Assembly (NCBI GenBank): GCA_028023455.1
Contig: JAQFVV010012509.1
Location: 188,001-252,000 of the forward strand
DNA from: Epiperipatus broadwayi
Taxonomy: Eukaryota > Onychophora > Udeonychophora > Euonychophora > Peripatidae
DNA: 64,000 nucleotides
Direction of reading: 5' to 3'
The translations under genes were made by a program, and so were the position numbers. How positions within the stretch are numbered: the first letter of the stretch is position 1; every line of letters starts with the position of its first letter. The notes beneath the pieces are model-generated. The model was not told where the DNA came from and ran no database searches. It saw only the letters and a list, made by a program, of their open reading frames with translations. Shown here piece after piece: positions 1 through 10,975 of the stretch.

Positions 1-250
1 AATTCACTGAAATGCAGCTGAAAATATCAGAATTTGACATCAGAGAGGCAAGTGAGTGCCACTGTATGTCCATTAAATTGAGAAACTCCTAATTATAAAC
101 TGAGTGGTAGAGAATAAATTTAAAACAGTGACATTATTGTGTTTCACAGAAAAAGGGGGCAATCAAATAGAAAACAGGCTAAGGAGTTAACATTCAATTA
201 GGTCAAAGATCATTTGTCCAACTACTTTAACCCTTGTCCATCTAGGCACA

Positions 251-547
251 TTGCCAGACTTCATTTTATTCATTTTAGAAATTGCCAACAAAACAAAAAT
301 GAGAAAATTCCAAGATTACAATATAGCCCTTCGCCAACTTGCAAAAAACTGTGTTTATGACTCATATGTAGAGGAACAGTTTTTATGTGGAATGAGTAGT
401 AATAGTCTTAAAACAGCAGTTTTATTGGCTGATAAAAATATTAGTTATAATGAAGCTATCAAACATGGAATAGCACATGAATTGGTCTTAAAGCAAGTGA
501 AAGAATTTGCTCATATGAAAATAAATGTATCAAACAGAAATTCATAA
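251..547 (+). pseudogene. Gypsy gag (capsid-like) fragment
   Basis: The 98-codon open stretch has the helical gag signature common in animal Gypsy elements: a FQDYNIALRQLAKNC segment, then EEQFLCGM, then a helix-rich tail. Gag forms the particle in which the RNA is reverse transcribed. The N-terminal part of gag is absent or lies upstream out of frame. The next gag part (zinc knuckles) overlaps in another frame, which marks a frameshift near 530. Confidence 0.65.
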
Positions 548-803
548 AGTTGATAAACCTGAGAGAAGGGTAGGTGAACAAGAGAAAATCAATGATAGAA
601 ATGAAAAGTCAAATAAGGTGTTTTTGTTTGGCAAACTGGGTCACATTGTTAGTGCATGCTTCTATAAAGATGAATGCTGCAAACACTGCAATAAAGTATG
701 GCATTTAGAGAAAACATGCAAAAACAAGAATATTGACCATGAAAAGAGAAAAAATAGCCATGAAATACTAATAAAAAATTTAAGCAAGAGAAATTTGCTG
801 TAA
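525..803 (+). pseudogene. Gypsy gag nucleocapsid with two zinc knuckles, one decayed
   Basis: Two consecutive nucleocapsid-like knuckles are visible. The second is intact as C-x2-C-x4-H-x4-C (KHC, NKVW, H, LEKT, C). The first keeps GKLGH and the last Cys, but its first two Cys are replaced by hydrophobic residues (VFLF). These knuckles bind the element's RNA. The basic linker before them is typical. The segment is frame-shifted relative to the upstream gag piece. Confidence 0.7.
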
Positions 804-860
804 TTAATAAAATGTCAACTAACCAATCACAGAAATTTGTAATTACTGTAAAATTTTACA

Positions 861-1150
861 GAAAATCCTTATCAATGGGAAATTGACAGTGGTAGTGGCA
901 TGTCATTGGTTTCCATGAACAATTGGAAATCTATCATGGTTGATATAAAATAGCCACCCAAGCTTAGAAATACCAAACTCAAAGTTCTGGACATCAACAG
1001 CAGTGCCATAAAAATCAAAGGAGTAACTCAGGCCCCAATTCCTACCAACAATGGGAAAATATTAAAATTGCTATTGTATATAGTGCATGCCCCCATAAAC
1101 CCTCTCATCGGCCATGATTGGTTCAATCAACTTGGAATAAAATTATCTAA
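861..1150 (+). pseudogene. Gypsy aspartic protease fragment
   Basis: The reading frame contains an IDSGSGMSLVS catalytic loop (DSG at 885-893) and, later, a PLIGHDWFNQLGI segment matching the second conserved block of retropepsins (the usual form is PLLGRDWL). An in-frame TAG interrupts it near 950. The enzyme would cut the Gag-Pol polyprotein. It lies directly after the zinc knuckles, as expected for a Gypsy gag-pro-pol order. Confidence 0.65.
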
Positions 1151-1339
1151 GGTCGAAATATTGACAAGGACAGAGACATTAGATACTGTTTCCCTAAAAA
1201 AATTAAGGGGAAAACAGGAATAAGTGAAGCCAATCCATTGCCATTCACAATGTCACCAAAGACTGTGAAAAAAAAAGTCAGACCTCTAAAGGCTCCCTTC
1301 ATGCAGAGTGAAAGAGAATCATAAAAAACAAAGGAACTG

Positions 1340-1640
1340 GCTAAAATCATGGTACCTAAATTAGCAGACAAAAATTTTAAGTCACAATGGCACCCCAAGC
1401 TTGCTAAAATTATACCATCCAAAGATTACACAGCACCAATAGTCACAAACTACAAATTTGTACCAAAAGAACGCATATGAGTCACAAATAATCTTAACAG
1501 ATTTTGGACAAAGGCTGAAATTGTACATCATTTAAGCAAGCAAGTGGTGATTGTCCAAATGGTGGATGGAAGAGTGTTATGCAAACACATCAAGGAGTTG
1601 CTGAAAGATGAAAGTATAAAAGAAATGTTGCAGCTGCTTT
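1340..1640 (+). pseudogene. C-terminal end of Gypsy pol (integrase tail)
   Basis: The segment reads as a basic linker followed by a small beta-rich domain with WTKAEIVHHLSKQVVIVQ and then MVDGRVLCKHIKEL. This matches the chromodomain-like GPxx/DDGR-RHIDQL end of Gypsy integrases. It carries a stop in place of an aromatic residue near 1480. It abuts the protease piece, so roughly 2.5 kb of pol normally found between them is lost. Confidence 0.5.
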
Positions 1641-1689
1641 GAAAAGTGATAACAGTAATGTAGTCCAAATGATAATATAAAAATAGAAA

Positions 1690-2820
1690 CAGAAATCATT
1701 TCTACAGTGGATGATTTACATTGTACACAGGAACAAGAAAATACTACAAATCTTGAAACAAAATCCCCTCAATGTGCAAAAAGGAAAAGTACCCCCTATC
1801 CCACCTTAGTGATTATGTTTAAGTTCAGAGAACAAAAAGAAGCAAAACACTGAAATCTCTAAACTTGGGCAAGATATGTTAAATATATGTGTAAATTATA
1901 TACACATGTAAATAAAAATGGTATTTATTAAAACAATATTATATGCGTAAAAGTAAATATAGGTGCATGTATGCCTTTTGCCTTTGGCATACATATTAAT
2001 TATAGAGTGCTTAGATTAATTAAATAATATTAATTAAAAAAAGTAAATCTGATACTAAACATTAGCTATACTGATAAATAATCAGTAATAGTGAAGATAT
2101 AAATCTAAGTTAAGTAAAGAATGTTAGTTCCTGATAAGTTTTGATGATAGTGAAAACTGATGGCTAAAAATATATACATGGAATGTAAATTGCTTTATCT
2201 GATCACAAGAATTGGATGTGGGAACTCGAGATATGCACAGCACATGAGCAACTGATGGCCAATCAAAAGAGATATTCTACAACATTCAGGGGTGTGTGTA
2301 GAAAAACAAGAGTTTGGATACTCTCAAGGTGAAGCTCCAGGTATGCAGACATGCCATCCAATGGGGGCCACAGAACCCTCTCCTTCACCTATAGCCTCAC
2401 AGAGATGTTTACCTCTGAATGTTCCAAAGTAAATTCAAGGACTCATAACAGGTCATATAGATCTTCAGTATTATTTTGTAAGTCTTCAGGCCCATAAGTG
2501 TTACATATAGTATTTATATAAAATGTGTAACTTAGAACATAAAAGAAAAATACTATTTGTTTATAACCTTCAAGTCTGACCCTTTGTTAATTAAACTTTA
2601 TTACTTCTAACTACTAGCCATGTTCATTCCATATTATTCAAAGTATTCCTTGAAGGTTATAAACAAGTATTCCTTTTATTATTTGTTTGTGCATTTCAGA
2701 GGGCAACAGTTTGCCTCTGGACACAGTACTTCCCATACACTCTTAATATTAAAAGAACTTTTAAATAAATTAATTGCTTCAGAATCATACAACTTTAATA
2801 ATAAATATTCTTTAATTCTT
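1690..2820. other. AT-rich spacer, no gene seen
   Basis: No coding signal is visible. The only structure I can support is a 16-bp inverted repeat: GTTTATAACCTTCAAG at 2559-2574 and its complement at 2649-2664, with weaker pairing outside it. This would form a hairpin of about 100 bp. A slightly more GC-balanced stretch at 2200-2460 matches nothing I recognise. Confidence 0.5.
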
Positions 2821-2824
2821 CTTT

Positions 2825-3575
2825 TTATTTCATTTCACTCAAAGAAGACAACCTTAGCTTCATCAAAGATAAGTGTAGCCTATATTTTTTATGGTTATAT
2901 AAAGCAGAACCAAGATATTTATTTCTAACCCTACTTTTATGTATCTTTATTCTTTCATTTAAGCTCAAACAACTCTGACCTATATAAACCTTCTTACAAA
3001 AACAAGAGATAATATAAACTACTCTAGGAATAGTTTTTCTATCAAAAATTTCCTTTGTATTTTTTAATAAATTTTTCAAAGTAATACTCTTTTTAGAGTA
3101 ATTTTCTTATATCCAAACAAATTACTATTTTTATATACAATTTTATAAGATAATTTAAATGGCAAAGAAATAAAATCATATTTTTCTTTATCCTTTACAT
3201 TATCTACCAAGGCTGTAACCTCGAAAATATGCGTGTAAAATGCGATAGTAGGGACCTCTACAGGTCTTTAACCACAAGCTTACGCTATGGAAGAAAACAG
3301 GGGAACCTTTCTTTACTTCAACCTACTTTCTATTTAAATAGGTGAAGCTGAAGTGGTATTACAAATATTACTATTAAATATTTTTAAAAAATTTATCAGC
3401 ATAACCAAAACTTAAACAATCTTTATAAAATTGATTTTTTTGAAACAAAGATATCCCACTAGAAATATTTAATCTCTTATTTCTAAAACAATAATTTCTT
3501 AAAGCAGCTACTTTATGAGATATAAATTGATAGTTATCAGATTTAATTATAAACCTTAACTTTTCACTCTTTGAG
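2825..3575 (-). pseudogene. Penelope-like element fragment (RT tail plus GIY-YIG endonuclease)
   Basis: Read on the minus strand, 3575-3385 encodes a segment with SHKVAALRNYCFRNKRL and GYADKFFKNI, which resembles the region after the reverse transcriptase in PLEs. At 3200-3080 comes a KYDFISLPFKLSYKI connecting piece. At 3079-2825 follows a GIY-YIG nuclease with VVYIISCFCKKVYIGQ, then LNERIKIHKS and SALYNH. PLEs use this nuclease to nick target DNA. A more GC-rich stretch at about 3205-3385 interrupts the frame, and there is a frameshift near 3080. The RT core is missing. Confidence 0.75.
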
Positions 3576-3672
3576 ATTGTTGATTATTATCTATATTGGA
3601 ATTGTCTATGTGTTGACTGGTTTCTAATGGATATATATACTGGACAAATAATGAAGGTATGTGCAAGAGATT

Positions 3673-3731
3673 GTGATGTGGGTCAACTGATGAGTACTAG
3701 TTCAGCATGAAAAGTACAACTTGGAGATCAT
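3673..3731 (+). ncRNA. Decayed hammerhead ribozyme motif
   Basis: The stretch contains CTGATGAG, a 5-bp-type stem II region, then GAAA, flanked by pairing arms (GTGAT with ATCAT, and TCAA with TTGG). It aligns end to end with the well-formed hammerhead at 30247-30305. Stem II has a mismatch and the base expected to be U16.1 at the cleavage triplet is A (AAC), so it is probably inactive. The related sequence runs from roughly 3640 to 3775. Confidence 0.55.
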
Positions 3732-3779
3732 TTATCTTTTTTATATGTTTTTGATCATATGCTTCAGTAATGTGTGAGA

Positions 3780-4900
3780 AAATAGAATTTTAATATCTAT
3801 TTAAATATATATTTATATATGAAGTCATCTGAAAATAATGTGTATATGAAGTTAAATTGTAATGTGCTATATGGCTTACTTGAAAAAGTGTTTCAAATGG
3901 GTCTATAGTGTGAAAGGTGGGTCTGACTACTGATCTGATGGATAGTTGTGATAAGATTGGTGCATTGATAAAAAAAACTTGCAAATATATAGACTTTTTC
4001 TGATATTCCCAAGCCTTTTCAATTATCTAAGTGTAAATAAGCTATGCTGTTTTTGTTTCTTGTATTTTCCAGGATTCAGTTTGTATATTTTGCTTATTCT
4101 CTCTCAATCTGTGCTAAATAATTTTCAACAAAATTTGTCTTATACAGTTTATAAAATGTATTGTACTTGGGGTTTGCATTCTCTGCAAAGTCTTTTCTTT
4201 AGTTCAGAAATAGCTTTTCAAATTAACGGGCATAATTTAGTCTATACTTTTATTAATTCTTCTTTAATTTCCTCCAAAATTTTATATAAGTGACATCTAT
4301 TCCAGTGATTTTTGGTAATAATCTCAAGAATAATCTGATTCAATGAAGAATTTTTTTATATAGAATACCTTCACCAAAAGATTAAGCTTTTAGAATAGTT
4401 CTGTCTCTGATATTTTGTTATTTTGGTTATAATCTGTTCCAAAAAAAGTAGTCATGGATATAAACATTGCTACAATATGGATTCATGTCTTTCCTAGATG
4501 ATCTTTGAAATTTCTTATCTAGCTTTCTTAAAAGATCTTTACACTTTTTCATTTTGTTTTGTCTTCTTTTCTTTGCAAATACTCCTGCATCTTCATATAA
4601 CCATAATAATTTTTCTGACTTTTTATCTTATCCAAGCTTTCAATTATTTTTCCTATCCCATCCACAGTTCATCTGTTTCATCATCATTTACACCCAAAAT
4701 GTCAAATCAAATTCCGATATTTTTAAAAGTAGGAGAAAATGTTGGGAATATCATAATTCTTTTGTAGCTTTCATCCAATCAATTTATGATTTACTGCAAA
4801 GTCTGCTTTTGATAAAGTTTTTACTTTTTAAAATGGAATTCTTCTACTTTAAAGAGCTAAAAATATAATCAATTTAATTCAATAGGTTTTATTTCCTTTC
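3780..4900. other. AT-rich spacer, no supported gene
   Basis: Several open frames of 80-105 codons occur here on the plus strand, but all are rich in Phe, Leu, Ile, Ser and Tyr, as random AT-rich DNA produces. They have no domain, no neighbours and no splice context. A weak LINE-like reading on the minus strand (about 3970-4320) was judged too faint to annotate. Confidence 0.4.
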
Positions 4901-4912
4901 TTAGTCATGTAT

Positions 4913-5192
4913 AATTCAATAAATAGGGATGGTCTACTATACAGGAAAAATTAAAAATAGTTTTTAGTGTTTAGCACTGCTTTCAACCAGACTGGTCATA
5001 TTCATAGTGCAAAGATAAGTATGAGGGAGAATGAACATGAAGATTCATTAATATACAAGTTTGTAAATTTACATATACCACTTGTCTTTGTTCTATGAAT
5101 ATGACTGGCCTGGTCAAAAGCAGTGCTAAGCAGTAAAACAATTATAATTTTTTAATCTTTCCTGTATAGTGAACCTTCACTATTTACCGAAT
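4913..5192. mobile_element. Fold-back MITE, family A
   Basis: A 280-bp near-palindrome. The left end ATTCAATAAATAG, followed by GGGATGG and CTATACAGG, is mirrored at the right end by CCTGTATAG and CTATTTACCGAAT. The arms also share a subterminal block containing AGCACTGCTTT, ACTGG and TCATATTCATAG. There is no coding sequence. The same ends and subterminal block occur in the larger element at 6310-6925, so both belong to one non-autonomous family, perhaps Tc1/mariner-like given the TA-rich flanks. Confidence 0.65.
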
Positions 5193-5199
5193 AATCAAT

Positions 5200-6005
5200 T
5201 TAATGTTTCTAAATTTCATTTGCTTTGGAACTTTAAAAAATATATTGATCAATAAATTTACAGATAAAAAAAAACATATAAAATATTCCTTTGTTTCGTC
5301 CCTGCATTCATATATTAGACTCTCCATTATTGGCATTTCAGTATCCAATCACCAAAAATATACCAAATTTTTCAGTTTTATCAATTTCTGCTTGCACCTT
5401 ATTATAAAACTTTTCAATCAATATAAAACTAATGCATTAAATATTATTTCTATTAAATAAATATTTAATTCTTCAGGTATTACATTTATTGAACATTATT
5501 AACAATTTACAAACATTTAATGCTGCAGCAGATAGTTTAATGGTTAAGCTCTGTTATAAATAATTACATGGTAAACAATTGTGAATATTTAAATATTAAA
5601 CATCGTTATCAAATTAAGTTGTCAACAATCATTAACAAATGATCAATGTATGATAAGAGTACAGGTAGAATACAGTCATTTATAATTCAAACACTTCTTC
5701 AGATAAAATTCTAAAGATAATTTTTAGCTATAAATATATTATTTTGTACACACATTTGCAAACAAAATTGAAAAAAAAATAATTAAGGCTAATTGCAATG
5801 ACTATCTTTTTTCCTCATAATTAATGCAATATCTTCATTTATTAATTAATCTTTAAAAAAGATTATGCTGATTTGCTAAATAAAAGGCTGATCACTATTT
5901 CAAATAAAAACAAAGCAGTTTAATCAGTAAAATTAAATTGTTTTACCTATTACCATAATCTTTTTTATATTGACATAAAAATATTCGATAGTGTTTGGTT
6001 AGCTG
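5200..6005. other. AT-rich spacer, nothing recognised
   Basis: Simple AT-rich sequence. A frame of 85 codons at 5203-5460 has only Phe/Ile/Lys/Asn-rich composition and no domain. Confidence 0.5.
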
Positions 6006-6009
6006 TATC

Positions 6010-6255
6010 CCAGCCACTAGAGACACTGTTTCTGTGTAAACACACAGAAATATCCAGAGTAGGAAGCATAAATGCTTGTCCCAGCCGCTAGGTGGTGCTG
6101 TTCACCATGCATATGCACAGGAACCTTCCACAAGCTAGCTGGCAGTAAAACTACCCACATGGTGACACTGGTTGCCATGCATAAGCCATGTAGCTTACAT
6201 CGTCTGCTACCAGCAACTACCAAGAACCTAGGTGTCGCTGATTGCCGTAAACACA
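6010..6255. repeat. Degenerate tandem repeat, about 70-bp period, four units
   Basis: Four diverged copies of a GC-richer unit occur with a period of about 70 bp. The aligned cores are CCACTAGAGACACTG (6014), CCGCTAGGTGGTGCTG (6085), CCACATGGTGACACTG (about 6155) and CCTAGGTGTCGCTG (about 6227). The last three cores are exactly 70 bp apart, and most are followed by a GTTGCCATGCAT-like block. The base composition stands out from the AT-rich surroundings. The core looks like the CTCF consensus, but this is resemblance only. Confidence 0.7.
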
Positions 6256-6309
6256 TCTATTCAGATAAAATAACTCAATCAAATTTTATTCTTTCCTTAT
6301 TTATATATA

Positions 6310-6925
6310 ACTCAATAAATAGTGATGGTACACTATGCCAAATAGATTATAAATTTATTATACTTTAAAATTTATAGCTTAGCATTTCTTTTGACCAGGT
6401 CGATCATATTCATATAATGTGGATGTATAAAAAATAGAATTTATAAATTAAATAATATTAAATATACCATCTGCATGATAATGAAATGCATGAGTCTTTC
6501 TTGTTTATCGTGTGGATGTTATTTGCAATAAACCACACTTCTTTACACTTTCTTGTTTAATCATTGCATTGAGCACAATAATCAAACAAGAAAATATAAA
6601 GAGATGAAGTTTATTGCAAATAACATTTATGCAATGTGCAAATATTCATTTAGGCTGAGCACAATGATCGAAAAAGAAAATATAAAGAAGTGTGGTTTAT
6701 GGCAAATAACATCCATGTGATAAAAAAGAAAGACTCTTGCATTCAATTATCATGCAAATAGTATATTTAAACTTATTTAACTTATAAATTCTATTTTCTA
6801 TACACCTATATAAATTATATGAATATAACCAACTGACATGGTCAAAAGCAGTCTAAGCTATAAATTTTAAAATATAATAAATTTATCATCTTTTTAGCAT
6901 AGTGTTCCATCACTATTTATTGAGT
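6310..6925. mobile_element. Long fold-back MITE, family A/B, TA flanks
   Basis: A 616-bp near-palindrome that begins ACTCAATAAATAGTGATGG and ends with the complement of the first 15 bases, with TA on both sides. Each arm is about 280 bp. The centre holds an extra copy of a block with GCAAATAACAT and AACAAGAAAATATAAAG, so the right half carries that block twice. No coding sequence is present. Ends and subterminal blocks are shared with the element at 4913-5192. Confidence 0.7.
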
Positions 6926-7024
6926 TATGCATATAATATATTTTGAAGTTTTAAATTGTTATTAATAATATAAATGTATAAAGTATAGAAAAAATATTTA
7001 TATATAAACAAAACTAGATATAAT

Positions 7025-7745
7025 AGTAACTGTAGCTTACTCCACTCCACATGCGCTTTACAGATTGAATGCTAATTATAATGAATACTCTCCTTTCCAA
7101 ACACAAGATAAAGTCTTTTTAAAAGATAGAAATGGATCCACTCTATTCTTTTCACCCAAACTATATGTATGGCAAATCTAAAGCATTTGGAACTGAGAGC
7201 ATGAAGATTTAATTAATCACTTTAAATTACTTATAATCTGATTTTTGTTGATGATGTTTCTGAAATTTTTACTATTTACGATATGTCATTATTAAATGAA
7301 AACTTTAAACATATGTAAATATTTAATTTATATAGCATGAAGTTTTTTATAAATTATAATAATAACTGTAGCTTACTCCACTGCACATGCGCTTTACAGA
7401 TCGAACACTAATTATAATGAATACTCTCCTTGCCAAATACAAGACGTCTTTTTAAAAGATAGAAAATCAGATTATAAGTAATTTAAAGTGATTAATTAAA
7501 TCTTCATGCTCTCAATTCCAAATGCTTGATTTGCCTATATATATAGTTTGTGTGAAAAGGATAGAGTGATCCATTCTATCTTTTACAAAGACTTTATCTT
7601 GTATTTGGAAAAGAGAGTATTCATTCTAATTAGCATTCAATCTGTAAAGCACATGTGCAGTGGAATAAGCTACAGTTATTATTATAATTTATAAAAAATA
7701 TCTGCGCTATATAAATTAAATATTTACATATGTTTAAAACTATAG
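7025..7745. mobile_element. Fold-back repeat cluster, family C
   Basis: A 450-bp palindrome (about 7296-7745) has arms that include ATATGTAAATATTTAATTTA, ATAACTGTAGCTTA and CACATGCGCTTTACAGAT. An additional direct copy of the arm lies at 7025-7290 to its left. The right arm contains GCGCTATATAAA, which also occurs beside the hairpin at 16929-17028. No coding sequence was found. The arrangement suggests an insertion of one copy into another, or rearrangement at a fold-back. Confidence 0.6.
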
Positions 7746-7749
7746 GTAG

Positions 7750-8895
7750 TAAAATTAGTGTATACCATATTTATATTTTTAATAAAGTTTGAGTTTACAA
7801 TGAGGATTTAAAAGATCTATTCTTGATATGTGAAAAATTCACAATTCTAAAAAAAGTCTGAACAACAGGGATTTCAGATTAATGGTGTTTAACCGGTACT
7901 TTTTTTTTTTTAAAAAAAAAAAACAAACAACAACAATTATTTTAAAGAGTTAATAAATAGCACTAATACTGAAGTATTCTTGTAAATAACTGCTCTGGAG
8001 TGAATATCAATCCTCTTTACTATAAATTGTTTATTAACAAAAAAAAACAAAAAAAAACACTTTTTTAAAAAAATGTATTATTTTCTGATATTTTTTTAAA
8101 ATAAATAAATCAAGCTTTAATAAATATATTTCATTTTAAAAAACAATAAACTTCAAATGTTATAATTTTAAAAATTCATTTCTCATTATTTTTTAAATGA
8201 ATTGTTTAAATATATTAAAGATTAAAAGTTCATTATAAATGCTTTAATAAATTATAAAATTCAAATTTACTAAACTGTTTAAAACAATTTATTCAAATAA
8301 ATAATTCATAATTTGAATATCTTTTTTTTTTTTTTTTTACAAAAAATGTCTTATTTTTTAATAAGTTTTTTAGAATCATGTTTTAGATTTAATAAATTCT
8401 AAACCAGAATTCTCAAAATGAATTTTCAAATATATTTGATATTTAGTGGTTTAGTTGACACTTGATAAAAATTGTTTTTATGCTTTAATTAAGTGTACAT
8501 ATCAAAATTATTCTTTACATTTCCTTTTTATTTAAGACTTTTTTTTATTATAAAATATAGAATTTTTATTCAGAAATTTGGTTACAATATATTTTTATTT
8601 AAGTCTTGATGTCAGTATTTTACACTTTCTCCTTGAACTTTTTTTTTATTCATGTTTTTGAAAATGATGGATATGGAAAAATTATTCTGCCATATTACTT
8701 ACTAGCTTCTATTGCTGAAATAAATAGCTTCCACCTGGATAAAAAATAAATTGGTAAGCATAAAAAACTGATAGATATCTTCATTGTACAGCAATTATTC
8801 CATTAGCTCCACAATGCTGTCCCTTTTTGTGTTAATTTAGTAAATAAATGATAAACTTGCTCAAAGCTTTTGCTTCCATTCCCGCACTATTCTTT
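7750..8895. other. Very AT-rich low-complexity spacer
   Basis: Dominated by A runs, T runs and TTTAAA-like strings (for example 7900-7925, 8037-8100, 8320-8340). No coding signal or repeat family was recognised. Confidence 0.6.
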
Positions 8896-9676
8896 ACATC
8901 AGCATTCCTTAAACAGTGGGTCGTGACCCCACTTGAGGTCATGAAGCGAAAAGTTGGGATCGTGAAAATTTAATTCAGATACATGAATTTAACGAAATAT
9001 TAGTCACAATCCCTTCATTATCTTTAATTTAATATATTATGTTTTCTGTATAGCGCAATTATAAAATCATAATGATGGCCAAGTTGAGCTGTAAATTATA
9101 TTTACATATTGCAAATAACATTAAATGCATCCTAATAATAGTGTTGCATTGCAATTTCAGCATATAAATTATTTCAGAAAATATGCTGCAGTGGCGAGAA
9201 TAAGGTTGGCGCTACTGTGATTATATAATGCATTTCCAGTTAAGTTATTTGTTTTGGTTTCATTTCAACAAGTGTCGCAAGAACAATACAATATTGTATT
9301 TTATTGTTTTACTTGACTAAGGTTAGTATTTATTTAAATAAATATTATGAAAGATGTTTTTTTTTTATGTAAAAATGCATATATACTTTTTTCTCACTTT
9401 TTTATTCAAAATTTAACATCCTATTAGTTATTATAAAAATTTATTTTTTGAAACTTATTGTCATTTATTTATTAACAAGTAAAAACATATTCTTATTTTT
9501 TTAAACTTAATAGGTAATTTATAATGGATTTATTGATATTTTTTAAATATTAAAAAATAAAACATATAGGAGTAAATATGCTTCATATAATTAAACAAAA
9601 AACACAGCTGCCACTTGGTGTCTCTGCTAACTAACAAGTACTGTTACTTTATTTAGGATAAAAATACTTTTCACCC

Positions 9677-10849
9677 ATGGATAAGTGGTTGAACTTGAGT
9701 GCAGATGGCAATGCAACAAAGTTTCTTCAAGAAGGATCTCGTAATCAGAAAGAGATATCTAAGATGCGAAAAAGAAAATATGATGACTCATTTCTCCAAT
9801 TTGAATTTACTTTCAACAACTGTGATGGTAATGAACAACCTCTTTGTTTAATTTGCAATAATGTTTTGTCTATGGAGAGTATGAAACCATCAAAATTAAA
9901 AAAGTATTTTGAATCCAAGCATCTTTCATATATCAGTAAACCAAAAGAATATTTCGAACGACTGTTAAAAATTTCAAATAAAGAAAAGCAATATTTTGAG
10001 AAATTTATAACTATTAATGGAAAATATTTACTCACATCATATGAAGTTTCACATCTGATTGTTAAAAATAAAAAGCCATACACGGATTGTAGAAGATCTT
10101 ATATTACTTGCTGCTATTAAAATGGTAGAAATACTTCACAGAAGTAAATATGGTGATGAAATTTGGAAAATTCCTTTGTCAAATGACACTGTCACTAATA
10201 GAATTTCTGAAATTAGCAATGATCAATTTGAGCAACTTATTACTAGAGTTAAAGAAAGCCCAATATTTACAATTTAGTTGGATGAAACAACTGATATTTC
10301 AAAAATAGTTCAATTATTAGTATATGTCAGATACATATATAAAGAAAACATTGAGGAAGAATTGTTATTTAGTCATTCTTTGAAAGAACATGCAATAGGG
10401 AAAGACGTATACATATTTTTTAAAACTGAAGGTTTAGAATGTAAAAATTGCTTTGGGGTATGCACAGATGGTGCAAAAACAATGACAGGTGAAAATATTG
10501 GGTTTAAATCATTTGTTAAAGCTTTTGGTAATAATCATGTAACTTTTTCACACTGCCTGATCCATCAAGAGGCCCTTGCACAAAAAAATTAGCAACAGAA
10601 TTGAATGACGTGCTTCAGGATGCTGCCAAAATTATAAACTTTATTAAAAACTGTGCCCCTAACAGCCGTTTATTTTCAAATCTTTGTAAAGACATGGACA
10701 CTGAATACAAAAATTTATTATTACATGCAGAAGTAAGATTGATGTCAAGAGGGCAAAGTTTAAGAAAATTATTGTTATTAAAAGAAGAAATTATTGTATT
10801 ATTAACCAAACAAAAATCTGATCTTGCTGGATTATATAAATTTATATGA
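9677..10849 (+). pseudogene. hAT transposase (BED zinc finger plus RNase H-like core)
   Basis: The start at 9677 opens a protein with KRKYDDSFLQFEFT, a BED-type finger (CLICN at about residue 57, then LKKYFESKH) and long helical segments. The catalytic core is recognisable: LDETTDIS holding the first acidic residue, CTDGAKTMTG, and SHCLIHQEAL. Such transposases cut and paste the element. The frame is broken by a frameshift near 10085, a TAG at 10275-10277 just before LDETTD, and a second frameshift near 10590. C-terminal coding resumes after the nested insertion (12157 to about 12230). The copy is dead. Confidence 0.85.
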
Positions 10850-10975
10850 TTATTACAAATTAAAATATTATGAATCGTTAGTTGAAAAAATGAGTTTTAA
10901 AAAATTGTAGCAAGAAGTTTCCATGTTATTGATTACAAAGAAGTTACTAAATCAGATCAAGACACTGTCCTTATT

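Larger units (their letters stand above)
1..1680 (+). mobile_element. Ty3/Gypsy retrotransposon remnant, internally deleted
   Basis: Pieces of a Gypsy-type polyprotein lie in the normal order on the plus strand: gag core, zinc knuckles, aspartic protease, then the far C-terminal end of pol. Reverse transcriptase, RNase H and the integrase core are missing between about 1150 and 1340, so the copy is internally deleted and cannot move by itself. No LTR pair could be recognised; the 5' part may continue left of the window. Stops and frameshifts show that it is an old copy. Confidence 0.75.

Noticed and set aside
1147-1422. 91-codon minus-strand frame
   Set aside because: It is antisense to the Gypsy protease/integrase remnant and has no domain.
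3979-4868. Three overlapping plus-strand frames of about 90-105 codons
   Set aside because: Phe/Leu/Ser-rich chance frames in AT-rich DNA. A faint LINE-like reading on the minus strand at 3970-4320 was too degraded to support.
9745-10083. 112-codon minus-strand frame
   Set aside because: A shadow of the hAT transposase on the opposite strand.
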